The position numbers were made by a program, and so were the translations under genes. Positions 44,526 through 52,359 of a stretch of DNA of 64,000 nucleotides are shown here, piece by piece. The stretch is from positions 27,592 to 91,591 of the forward strand of contig JAGBDN010000094.1 in assembly GCA_017937485.1 (NCBI GenBank), read 5' to 3'. This stretch comes from Thermoguttaceae bacterium (GTDB taxonomy: Bacteria > Planctomycetota > Planctomycetia > Pirellulales > Thermoguttaceae). The stretch's first letter is position 1; each line of letters opens with the position of its first letter. The notes under the pieces are model-generated. The model did no database searches, was not told the DNA's origin, and saw nothing but the letters and a program-made list of their open reading frames with translations.

Positions 44526-47222
44526 TTAGGAACTTTTCGCTTCCGCTTCTTCGCGACGGCGGCGTCCGAGTTCGGCGAGCGCGCGGCAAAGGGGCGACGT
44601 CGGAACAAAACGCGGAACGCCGAGCGCGGCGAAGGCGCCGGGCGAGCCGAAACTTTTCGAACCGGCGACGCTCGACGCGGCGACGCGGCGGCGAACCGGC
44701 GTCGAATTGAGAACGGCGGCGAGATAATCGGCTTCGTCGAGCGTCGCGACGGCGACCGTCGACAAGGTGTCTTGCGGGATAATCGGGCGGTCGCGCTCCT
44801 CGTCGAACGGAACGACCGCGGCGCGAATCGTCGAATCCATCCGCCGCCAAACGACTTTAATCGGCGCGAACGTCGCTTCGTCGACGTTGTAAAGGGACCA
44901 AAACGGGGCGCGGCTTTGAAACTTGCGATACGCGGCGCGGTCGCGGAGCGTCGTTTCGAACCGGCGCAAATAAGCGAGCGCCGCCGGGAAGTCGCGCCGC
45001 ATCGTCTCGTCGTCGATTCCGCGCCGTCGAACCGGGTCTTGCGGGAGAAGAATCGCGGTCGTCGGACGCCGCGCGGCGAACTCGTCGACGTCGCGCCAAC
45101 GGAGGAGCGGGAAGACGAGTTTCGACTCGACTTGCGCCTCGACCGTTTCGACTTTGCGCCGTCCGACGTCGCCGAGATTGCGAACCGAAACGAGCGGAGC
45201 GTCGAGCCGTTCGACGTTTTCGAGCCAAAAAACGCCGCTCGCGCCCGCCGCGTTCGCGCCGAGTCGAGCGACGTAAGGGGACGCGGCGGGGTTGGGCGCC
45301 GGTTCGACGGACGGCGCGGAGTCGTCGGCGTCGGCGAAAAGCGGAAGCTCGGCGAAATCGGCGGTTTGCGTCGGGCGGTTCAAAGGTTGAAACGGCGCGT
45401 TTTCGGCGAAAAGTCGCTCGACGAGCGCGTCGAGTTCGGAGGTCTCGGCGCTTTGAGCGGTCGGGAGGCTTGGAACGGGCGCGTTGCGTTGGGCGTCGAG
45501 GAAGTCGAAACGGAGCGGAGCGCCCGGCGCGTCGGACGTCGGCGACGCGAACCCGACGTCGGCGATTTCGACGCGCCAAGTTCGACGCGGACGGCCGCGC
45601 CGAGCGGCGGTTTTTTCGTTTGTCGGCGGAGATTGAGGAACTTGAGCGCTCGGCGTCGCGTCGACTTCGGTCGCGCGCCAACGACGAACCGGAATCGGAT
45701 AACGCGTCGGCTCGCCGCGTCGCGCGCAAAAAGTCGCGAACTTGCTCGAAACGCCGGTAAAAAGCGGCGCTTCCGAAAAATCGTCGATTTCGAGAACGCG
45801 AAACGGCGTCGGACGCGTCGCGTCGGGGTTCGAACCGAAACGGCGAAAACCGTTTCCGGCGTCGCGGGATTGGAAGAGGGATTTCGGAACGACGAACGCT
45901 AAAACGCCGCCGTCGTGCAAACGCCGGTCGAGCGTTTCGTAAACGAGGAGTCCGGCGAGTTCCTTTTTGCCGCCGCCGTGTCGCGCCGCCGAACCGGACA
46001 ACGTAAAAAGACCGCGCTCGCGCCAACGCTCTTTCGTCGCTTCGCGGTACTCGGCGGAAAGCCGATCCCAGGCGATCCAAGGCGGGTTGCCGACGACGAC
46101 GTCGAAACGGCGGGCGAAATCGGGGGACGCCGCCCAACGGCGCGCGTTGAAATAATCGGGAAGAGGCGCGGAAAAAAAGGCGGTTTCGGAGGACGCGGCG
46201 AGCGTCGGAACGCGGTCGCGGACGGCGTCGAGATGAAAAATCGGCAAAATCGGCTCGTTCGGACGCGTCGAGCGGCGACGTTCGACGATTCGGCGGAATT
46301 CGGCGGCTTGTTTTTTCGACGGAGCCGCCGCCGACGCCGCGAACGCAAGCCGGGCGCGCGCCGATAAAACCGCCAACGGACTCAAGTCGAAACCGGCGAT
46401 TTGAGAAAGAGCCGTCGCCGGATCGGCGTCGAACGCGATTCGACGACGCAAAACGGGGGCTAAAAACGCGCCGTCGCCGCACGTCGGATCCAAAATCGAC
46501 GGAAAATCGACCGGCGCCGGCGACGGACGGTTTCGGACGGTTTCGGCGGGGCGCGTCAAAAAGGGAACGGAAGGCGCGTCGGTCGACGACGGGCGGGCAA
46601 AATGAAAAAGCGCGCGGTCGACGACTTCGGCGACCAACTCGAACGGGGTGTAAAATTCGCCCAAACCGCGTCGCGCTTCGGCGGGAAAAAGTCGAGCGTA
46701 AAAGTCGGCGAGAAAATCGTTGTCAAGGCAAGACGACAAAGAGTTTGAGGACTCTAACTCTTTTAGCGTTTGGGCGGTCGCCGCGTCGAGGAACGGACGG
46801 AGCGACGCGCCCCAATCGAACGGCGTCGGGCCGAAAAGTTCCAAACGCTCCGACTCCGCAAGTTCAAACGCCGAGGAAACGAACGAAAAAATCGTTTGCG
46901 CGGCGAAAGTTTGCAATACGAAGAGAAGACGTTCCGAAAAATCGGTAAAATCGGAAGCGGCGGCGCGAAGAAACGGAAAAAAAGGAAGCGAACTCAAACG
47001 ACGTTCAAAAAACGAACGCGCCGACGCTTCAAAATAGGACGCGTCCGAAATCGAACGCCAAATCGAACGCCAAGATTCAAACGGTTCGAAAAAGGTCGAC
47101 GGCAACTCCCGAGCGCAACGCTCCGTCGCGACGCTAAAAAGAGACGAAGAAACGCCGAAACGTCGAGCTAAAAGATTGCGCGAAAAGGTCGCCGACGAAG
47201 AAAAGGTTCGATGAAAAAACAC
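44526..47222 (-). CDS. N6-adenine DNA methyltransferase (Eco57I/TaqI-like)
   Basis: 898-residue SAM-dependent adenine methyltransferase. Motif X-like GEFYTPFELV (188-197), motif I DPTCGDGAFL (245-254) and motif IV NPPW (379-382) are intact, in the order of gamma-class N6-adenine enzymes. KKELAGLLVYETLDRRLHDGGVLAFVVPKSLF follows as in Eco57I-type enzymes. The C-terminal 400 residues probably contain the target recognition domain (SKLVFPLLRWRDVDEF, AILLPQDP). The N-terminal 180 residues are helical without a recognisable PD-(D/E)xK nuclease, so a restriction activity is not evident. The start is GTG 47222 with GAGG 6 bases upstream. It lies 123 bases downstream of the UmuD-like gene and may be co-transcribed with it. 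Confidence 0.85.
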   Translation of the reverse strand: MFFHRTFSSSATFSRNLLARRFGVSSSLFSVATERCARELPSTFFEPFESWRSIWRSISDASYFEASARSFFERRLSSLPFFPFLRAAASDFTDFSERLLFVLQTFAAQTIFSFVSSAFELAESERLELFGPTPFDWGASLRPFLDAATAQTLKELESSNSLSSCLDNDFLADFYARLFPAEARRGLGEFYTPFELVAEVVDRALFHFARPSSTDAPSVPFLTRPAETVRNRPSPAPVDFPSILDPTCGDGAFLAPVLRRRIAFDADPATALSQIAGFDLSPLAVLSARARLAFAASAAAPSKKQAAEFRRIVERRRSTRPNEPILPIFHLDAVRDRVPTLAASSETAFFSAPLPDYFNARRWAASPDFARRFDVVVGNPPWIAWDRLSAEYREATKERWRERGLFTLSGSAARHGGGKKELAGLLVYETLDRRLHDGGVLAFVVPKSLFQSRDAGNGFRRFGSNPDATRPTPFRVLEIDDFSEAPLFTGVSSKFATFCARRGEPTRYPIPVRRWRATEVDATPSAQVPQSPPTNEKTAARRGRPRRTWRVEIADVGFASPTSDAPGAPLRFDFLDAQRNAPVPSLPTAQSAETSELDALVERLFAENAPFQPLNRPTQTADFAELPLFADADDSAPSVEPAPNPAASPYVARLGANAAGASGVFWLENVERLDAPLVSVRNLGDVGRRKVETVEAQVESKLVFPLLRWRDVDEFAARRPTTAILLPQDPVRRRGIDDETMRRDFPAALAYLRRFETTLRDRAAYRKFQSRAPFWSLYNVDEATFAPIKVVWRRMDSTIRAAVVPFDEERDRPIIPQDTLSTVAVATLDEADYLAAVLNSTPVRRRVAASSVAGSKSFGSPGAFAALGVPRFVPTSPLCRALAELGRRRREEAEAKSS

Positions 47223-47345
47223 TCGGCGCCTCGTTGGCGATGCAATCTCGACGGCGCTGGTTCTTGACGAAAACGTCGTTAATCGCGCCGTCGCAAAGGA
47301 AATTTACAACGGACGCGATTAAAAAAACGACGAAAACGACAAGGT

Positions 47346-47861
47346 TCAAACGCGGTGAATAACGTTTTTGACGACGCCCCAAACGTTGAGTTCGCTTTCG
47401 TCGTTCAACGAAATCGGCGAATATTTGTCGTTTTCCGGGCGCAATTCAATCTTGCGTTTCGAAATGAAAAGACGTTTGACGGTAAATTCTCCGTCGACGA
47501 CGGCGACGACGACGTCTCCGTTGCTCGCGGCGACGCTACGGTCGACGATGAGAAGGTCGTCCGGGAAAATACCGGCGCCGGTCATCGATTCGCCCGTTAC
47601 CTTAACAAAAAAGGTCGCGGCCGGATTTTGCACCAAATAAGAGCCTAAATCAAGTTTGTCGGCGGGCGCGTCTTCCGCGGGGGAAGGATAGCCCGCTTGC
47701 ACTTGATCGTTGTAAAGCGGGAAAGAAAGGCCTTTTTGTTCGATGAAAAGCATAATGCGATCGATCATCGAAACCGGAAGACGAATCGCCTTCGTCGGTT
47801 CGCCAAACTTACCGGTTCCTTTCGGACGTCCGGCTCCCTTTCTTTTGCCTCCTCTTGCCAT
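47346..47861 (-). CDS. UmuD-like S24 autopeptidase, orphan
   Basis: 171-residue LexA/UmuD-type serine autoprotease. Expected self-cleavage bond Ala56-Gly57 (QAGYPSP), Ser92 nucleophile (GESM) and Lys129 general base (FTVKR); the 37-residue Ser-Lys spacing equals that of E. coli UmuD and LexA. In place of a LexA winged helix, the N-terminus is KGAGRPKGTGKF...TKAIRLPVSMIDRI, a basic AT-hook-like start also seen on some UmuD relatives. Usually umuD pairs with umuC (Pol V) and acts in the SOS response; no umuC is here. TAGGAG lies 8 bases before the ATG. The neighbour downstream is a DNA methyltransferase. Confidence 0.88.
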   Translation of the reverse strand: MARGGKRKGAGRPKGTGKFGEPTKAIRLPVSMIDRIMLFIEQKGLSFPLYNDQVQAGYPSPAEDAPADKLDLGSYLVQNPAATFFVKVTGESMTGAGIFPDDLLIVDRSVAASNGDVVVAVVDGEFTVKRLFISKRKIELRPENDKYSPISLNDESELNVWGVVKNVIHRV

Positions 47862-48297
47862 TTTTTTTCTCCTAGCTTTTTGAGGATGATTCGTTTTGAC
47901 GGCTCAACGCGGCGCGACGCTTACCTCGTCGTTACGCGTTGGAGAACGCCGTCAATATACCGCGAAACATCGTCGATAACCCAAAAAGTTACGACGGAAA
48001 ACGATCGCGTCGTCGCATATCGGCGAACGAAACAACCATTAAAATCGCACGCTAAATTTTCGCCGATCTAGCCGCGATAAAAACCGTAAACGTCGTGGAA
48101 AACGTCGTTTTAGGGTTGTGCGTTATGATGGATTTAATATTGCCGTCGCCGCGCGAAGAGAACGGCGGTTTCTTGGCGAAACGATCGCAACGCGCAATGA
48201 AGGGGCGGACGCAAGCAAGTTAACCGCGGCCGACTTCCGCTTTCATTGCGTTTGGAAAAAAGAATGAAATCGCATACTTTCAAACTTCTCCCTAATT

Positions 48298-48333
48298 CTG
48301 TATCCATTATACAGTCTCGCCTTAATTTGCAAG
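48298..48333 (-). promoter_or_regulatory. Minus-strand promoter overlapped by CTGTAT/ATACAG palindrome
   Basis: CTGTAT-N5-ATACAG (48298-48314) is a perfect dyad. On the minus strand the same bases contain TATAAT, preceded 15 bases upstream by TTGCAA. The dyad resembles SOS boxes of the E. coli type (CTGT-N8-ACAG) but its inner spacing is nine. It faces the UmuD-like gene, about 440 bases away. Confidence 0.5.
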
Positions 48334-48822
48334 GCTTGTAACTACTTTTTTTATCAATTTTTGCAAAAAATCAAAATTAGTGCGCTCATAATTGGAAAAT
48401 TTATCCTCTAAAAAGGTTTTAAATAGGCGTTTGCCCCTTAAAAAACCGACGTTAAACGTCGATTATTCGCTCGTAAAAACGGCTTTGATTTATTGTTTTT
48501 GGCGCCGACAATCGACGCGTGGAATTTAAATGGATTGTTGTTTGATTCGGCAACTCCTCGCTCTTTAGGGAACGCGAGAAAATCCCGTTTTTCGCCGTGT
48601 TTTTATGTTGCGACTTGAGCGACGCGACGGCGACGCTTAGTTAACTTGGACGACGTAGGAAAAGTAGAACAAATTTGTCGAAAAGAGCGCTTTTATGAAA
48701 TTTATTCGGAGATCGCGCTCTTGAAACGGAGCGTTTGGGGGCGCGCGACGGAAGAAGGCGCGGCGGAAGAAAGGAAAAAGAGCGCGAAAAAACCGAGCGG
48801 GAGGAAGGGGGGGGGAAACGGC

Positions 48823-48861
48823 GAAGGCTCGAAATCGACGGCGAGCGGACTTCGAGCCTTC
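48823..48861 (-). terminator. Hairpin after second zinc-ribbon gene
   Basis: GAAGGCTCGAA (48823-48833) pairs exactly with TTCGAGCCTTC (48851-48861), 30 bases past the stop of the minus-strand gene. No T-run follows. Confidence 0.5.
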
Positions 48862-48890
48862 GTCGCAAAGAGCAAGAAAAACGGCGCGGA

Positions 48891-49625
48891 TTAATGCCAA
48901 GCGTCGCCGCGAGCCGCGCCGACGTTGCGGCGTTTTTCCGGGGCCAAGAGCGCGAAGAGCGCGAGCGCGAACCCGCAAAGCGTCGCGACGCCGGACATAA
49001 CGAGGGAAATAACGCGACGCGATTTCAACGCCTCGTAATTTTCGTAAAAATTGTCGCTCATTTCGAGTTTCTGCACCGAATCCAAATAGTGGTACGAGTG
49101 GAAGAAGGACATATTGTCGATCAAGTAGTCGTCGACGTAATAAACGCTCTTGTTAACGGGGTCGTCGAGGAAGTAGAACGAGTAATCGCGGTAGTCGATC
49201 GGCGAGGAGTCGCGACGCACCGTTTTGCCGTCGCCGCTCGCGTATTCGACGCGTTTGTAAAAAACGCCGAGCGGGTTGACGGGCTGAACGTTGCGGCAGA
49301 GGAAAAAAGCGCCGACGACCGTAAAAACGGCGGCGACGGCGAAGAGACCCCAGCGTTTGCCCGAGGTCGCGGGCGTCGCGACGGAAGACGTCGACGCGGC
49401 GGCGGGCGTTTCGGCGTTCGGGGCGTCGTCGACGGGCGCGGCGATATTGTCGGCGGAAACGGGTTCGCCGTCGTCGGGCCAGAGCGGAAGGCGTTTCATC
49501 TTAAGCATCGTCGGAACGCGGAGCGTCTCGCCGCATTCGCAGGGAAGCGTTTGACCGGCTTGCGACGTTTCGATCGGGATTTGGCGTTGGCAAGAAGGGC
49601 AAGTTAATTGGTAACGCGGGGGCAT
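48891..49625 (-). CDS. Zinc-ribbon membrane protein with large extracytoplasmic loop
   Basis: 244-residue protein. The N-terminal zinc ribbon CPSC...CEC (Cys9, Cys12, Cys29, Cys31 region) sits before an Ala/Thr/Pro linker. A first membrane span follows at about 92-110 (FAVAAVFTVVGAFFL), then a Tyr/Asp-rich loop (YFLDDPVNKSVYYVDDYL) of about 85 residues and a second span at about 207-228. The same plan of zinc ribbon plus membrane spans occurs at 12664-13539, though the rest is unrelated. Function is unknown. No strong ribosome site is visible at ATG 49625 (GGAGATCGTT lies upstream). Confidence 0.7.
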   Translation of the reverse strand: MPPRYQLTCPSCQRQIPIETSQAGQTLPCECGETLRVPTMLKMKRLPLWPDDGEPVSADNIAAPVDDAPNAETPAAASTSSVATPATSGKRWGLFAVAAVFTVVGAFFLCRNVQPVNPLGVFYKRVEYASGDGKTVRRDSSPIDYRDYSFYFLDDPVNKSVYYVDDYLIDNMSFFHSYHYLDSVQKLEMSDNFYENYEALKSRRVISLVMSGVATLCGFALALFALLAPEKRRNVGAARGDAWH

Positions 49626-50614
49626 AACGATCTCCGAAGCGCGACGGTCGAGACGAACGCCGCGATAAAAATTAAAATGAAAACGTCGCCGGTCGCGTCC
49701 GACAAGGAAGGCGGCGGCGAAAAGGGGAAAATAGGCGAGGCCCGACCGACGTCGAACGCGACGCGTTTCGGCGGTCGACGCGGGAACCGTCGATGATATA
49801 TTATATACGACGACGAAGATTTCGCAAAAGCCCCCCGACTTGTTTTTAGGAACGGCGCGTCGGTAAATAACGAGCCGAAGCGTTAAAATCGGCGAAATGC
49901 GAAAAAACGTTAAGGCAAAGGAATAAAGAAAAAACGCGAAATGGGAACGATCGTAAAACTCGAAACGCGACGGCGTCGGCGTTCAAGCCCGATAATAGGA
50001 AAAAGCGTTAAATTCGGCGTCGCGCCCTAATTTTCGCGCGGAGAAGTTTGCGTGGAAAAAAGACGCCGCCGTCCGCGATCGACGGCATAATCGGTAAAAT
50101 CGGGAGTCTTTCTCGTTTTTTTTGGTTTTCTTGCGGTAAAACATTGGCTTTTTTTCTAAAACGTGAGTATCATAGTAATAAAACGGATTTGTTTTGACCG
50201 TCGCGTCGATCGTTCGCAGATCCCGCCTTGACGCGCGGAGCTGGGGCTCCGGTCTTTGCGTCGTTGTTTGCGTATGAAAGCGACGGAACGTCTCCGCCTT
50301 GAAGCGTCGCGCCCAAAAGATTGCGCGCCGCCGAACCTTGGGGAACGTTCGACGACGGCAATTTGGGTAAGATAGTGAAACGGCGCGTTTGACGGTTGCG
50401 ACGGTTTTGTCGACGTCGCGGTTCTTAGCGGCGACGCGAGGCGAGAATTTACGCGACCCAAGGAAAAGGCGGCGGTTTTTCGCGATTCAGCGCGGTTTTT
50501 AGCCGATTTATTACCGTCGCGTCGCAAAATTGCGCGTCGGGAGCGGGCGGCGTTTCCAACGGCGCGGAACAAATTTTGAGTTTAGGTTCAAATTGATCTA
50601 GTAGGAGCATAGGT
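49626..50614. other. 989-bp gap upstream of sigma factor gene
   Basis: No convincing gene. The first part is A/G-rich with a TATATTATATA block at 49794-49806. The second part, 50180-50400, has sequence unlike the coding bias, including the hairpin CGGAGC-TGGG-GCTCCG near 50240. A minus-strand open frame 50361-50170 from a TTG (63 codons) has unusual codon use and could be a fragment or chance. A structured leader or ncRNA is possible but not shown. Confidence 0.45.
50144..50173 (+). promoter_or_regulatory. Candidate promoter upstream of rpoD-like gene
   Basis: TTGGCT (50144-50149), 18-base spacer, TATCAT (50168-50173). If used for the sigma gene it gives a leader of about 430 bases. Confidence 0.35.
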
Positions 50615-52177
50615 TTGTACGAAGACGCTTATTTAGACGATTTTGACGATTCGACGAGCCGAGACGTCGAGGAACTGGAACTCGAAGAAGTGGACGGCGT
50701 TTTCGACGCGGAAGACGATCCGGACGAACGCGATTTGCTCATTGACTCCGACGAAGAAGACGGCGAGGGATACGACGAGGAAGCCTACAAGACCGACGTC
50801 GAAGAAACTTGGTCGGACGATCCGGTGCGCATGTACTTGACTCAAATGGGCGAGATTCCGCTCCTATCGCGCTCTCGGGAAGTAACCTTGGCGAAGCAAA
50901 TCGAGTTGACGCGCTTGAAGTTTCGCGCCAAGCTCCTCGAATGCGATTACGTGATGCAGCACGCCGTGCGAACGTTGCGTCGCGTTTACGAAAACGAACT
51001 GCCGTTCGACCGCGCCGTCGATTCTCCGGAAGTCGACGCGGCGGAAAAGCGTCAAATTATCGGGCGTTTCCCGCACAACCTGATTTCGCTCGGCGAAATT
51101 TTGAAGCGGAACAAGCGCGACTACCTCGTCGCGACGAGTCTCGCCGCTCCGCCGGAAGTTCGCGCGAAAGCGTGGAAAGACCTGGGCCGCCGTCGTCGCC
51201 GCGCCGTTCGTTTGATCGAAGAACTCGGCCTGCGCACGCAACGCATCGAGAGTATGATCGGCACGCTCGAAGCGTACAGCCGCCGCGTCGACGAGTTGCG
51301 CCGTTGGATTCGCGAACATAAAGCGAGCGGACGTCCGGCTTACGAACGCCGCCTTTGGCAGATGGAATATCGCAACATCCTGCAGATGACGCAAGAGTCG
51401 CCGACGAGCCTGCGCAACCGCGTCGACGAAATCAAGCGAATTTTCGCGAAGTACCAAGAGGCGAAACGCGGCCTTTCCGAGGGGAACCTGCGCCTCGTCG
51501 TTTCGATCGCCAAGAAATACCGCAACCGCGGTCTTAGCTTCCTCGACCTGATTCAAGAGGGGAACGCCGGGCTGATGCGCGCCGTCGACAAATTCGAATA
51601 CCGTCGCGGCTTTAAGTTCTGCACTTACGCGACTTGGTGGATTCGTCAAGCGATCACCCGCGCCGTCGCCGACCAAAGCCGAACGATTCGCATTCCGGTG
51701 CATATGGTCGAAACGATGTCGAAAATGCGCAACGTTACGCGCCAACTTTTGCAAGAGTTCGGTCGCGAACCGACGTTGGAGGAAACCGCCGAAGCGGCGA
51801 ACGCTCCGCTCGACGAAACGCGCCGCATTTTGGCGATGAACCGTTTCCCGATCAGCTTGGATCGTCCGGTTGGGAACAGCGAGGACAGCCATTTCGGCGA
51901 CCTCCTTCCGGACGGCGCGGCGGAGAACCCGGCGGTCGGCGCGACGCAAGAAATGTTGCGTCGACGCATTTTGAAGGTGTTGAAGACGTTGAGCTACCGC
52001 GAGCGCGAAATCATCAAGTTGCGTTACGGCCTCGGCGACGGTTACAGCTATACGCTGGAGGAAGTCGGCCATATCTTTAAGGTTACGCGCGAACGCATCC
52101 GCCAAATCGAGGCGAAAGCGGTGCGCAAACTGCAACAGCCGAGCCGCAGTCAAGAGCTGGTCGGGTTCCTCGACTGA
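50615..52177 (+). CDS. rpoD: Primary RNA polymerase sigma factor (RpoD/SigA)
   Basis: 520-residue group 1 sigma-70. An acidic N-terminal region (1-65) stands in for region 1.1. Region 1.2 is [19 protein letters not shown] (68-86). Region 2 contains [21 protein letters not shown] and [21 protein letters not shown], the core-binding and -10 melting helices. Region 3 follows ([25 protein letters not shown]), and region 4 has [14 protein letters not shown] and [17 protein letters not shown], the -35 reading helix-turn-helix. A non-conserved insert of about 190 residues lies between 1.2 and 2. The start is a TTG with GTAGGAG 7 bases upstream. It is monocistronic with a strong terminator. -10/-35 sequences noted elsewhere fit this factor. 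Confidence 0.95.
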   Translation: MYEDAYLDDFDDSTSRDVEELELEEVDGVFDAEDDPDERDLLIDSDEEDGEGYDEEAYKTDVEETWSDDPVRMYLTQMGEIPLLSRSREVTLAKQIELTRLKFRAKLLECDYVMQHAVRTLRRVYENELPFDRAVDSPEVDAAEKRQIIGRFPHNLISLGEILKRNKRDYLVATSLAAPPEVRAKAWKDLGRRRRRAVRLIEELGLRTQRIESMIGTLEAYSRRVDELRRWIREHKASGRPAYERRLWQMEYRNILQMTQESPTSLRNRVDEIKRIFAKYQEAKRGLSEGNLRLVVSIAKKYRNRGLSFLDLIQEGNAGLMRAVDKFEYRRGFKFCTYATWWIRQAITRAVADQSRTIRIPVHMVETMSKMRNVTRQLLQEFGREPTLEETAEAANAPLDETRRILAMNRFPISLDRPVGNSEDSHFGDLLPDGAAENPAVGATQEMLRRRILKVLKTLSYREREIIKLRYGLGDGYSYTLEEVGHIFKVTRERIRQIEAKAVRKLQQPSRSQELVGFLD

Positions 52178-52283
52178 TTTAGGGCGATTCGCTTTTCCGC
52201 CGCCGGTTAAGAATCGGTTAACTTTCGCGACCGGTTCGGCGAAGGCGTCCCCCGTCGGCGCTTCGAAAAAGCGCGCTGAAAAC

Positions 52284-52317
52284 AAAAACGCCGGTTCTTC
52301 GGAACCGGCGTTTTTTT
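52284..52317 (+). terminator. Strong terminator after rpoD
   Basis: AACGCCGGTTC (52287-52297), TTCG tetraloop, GAACCGGCGTT (52302-52312), then T7. Textbook intrinsic terminator. Confidence 0.9.
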
Positions 52318-52359
52318 GTCGTTTGACGTTATCGACGCGGCGTTTCGGCGTCGGTTCGG

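Larger units (their letters stand above)
47862..48890. other. Long AT-rich intergenic island upstream of UmuD-like gene
   Basis: 1029 bases without a supported gene. 48250-48560 is far more AT-rich than the rest of the window. It holds the operator-like palindrome at 48298-48314, a CGACGTT-A-AACGTCG palindrome at 48447-48461, and an inverted pair GCAATGAA (48194-48201) / TTCATTGC (48242-48249). Short open frames after 48640 are low-complexity. Confidence 0.55.

Noticed and set aside
48250..48560. AT-rich island as a replication origin
   Set aside because: No cluster of TTATNCACA boxes (only a partial TTATCCTCT) and no dnaA, dnaN or gidA nearby.
48646..48894. 82-codon plus-strand frame near the second zinc-ribbon gene
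   Set aside because: TTG start without a ribosome site, Lys/Arg/Gly low-complexity end, and it converges into the 3' end and hairpin of the real minus-strand gene.
50156..50572. 138-codon minus-strand frame upstream of rpoD
   Set aside because: Reads as Arg/Ser-rich with no ribosome site or domain. It overlaps another frame at 50170-50361 that looks slightly more natural, and neither can be supported.
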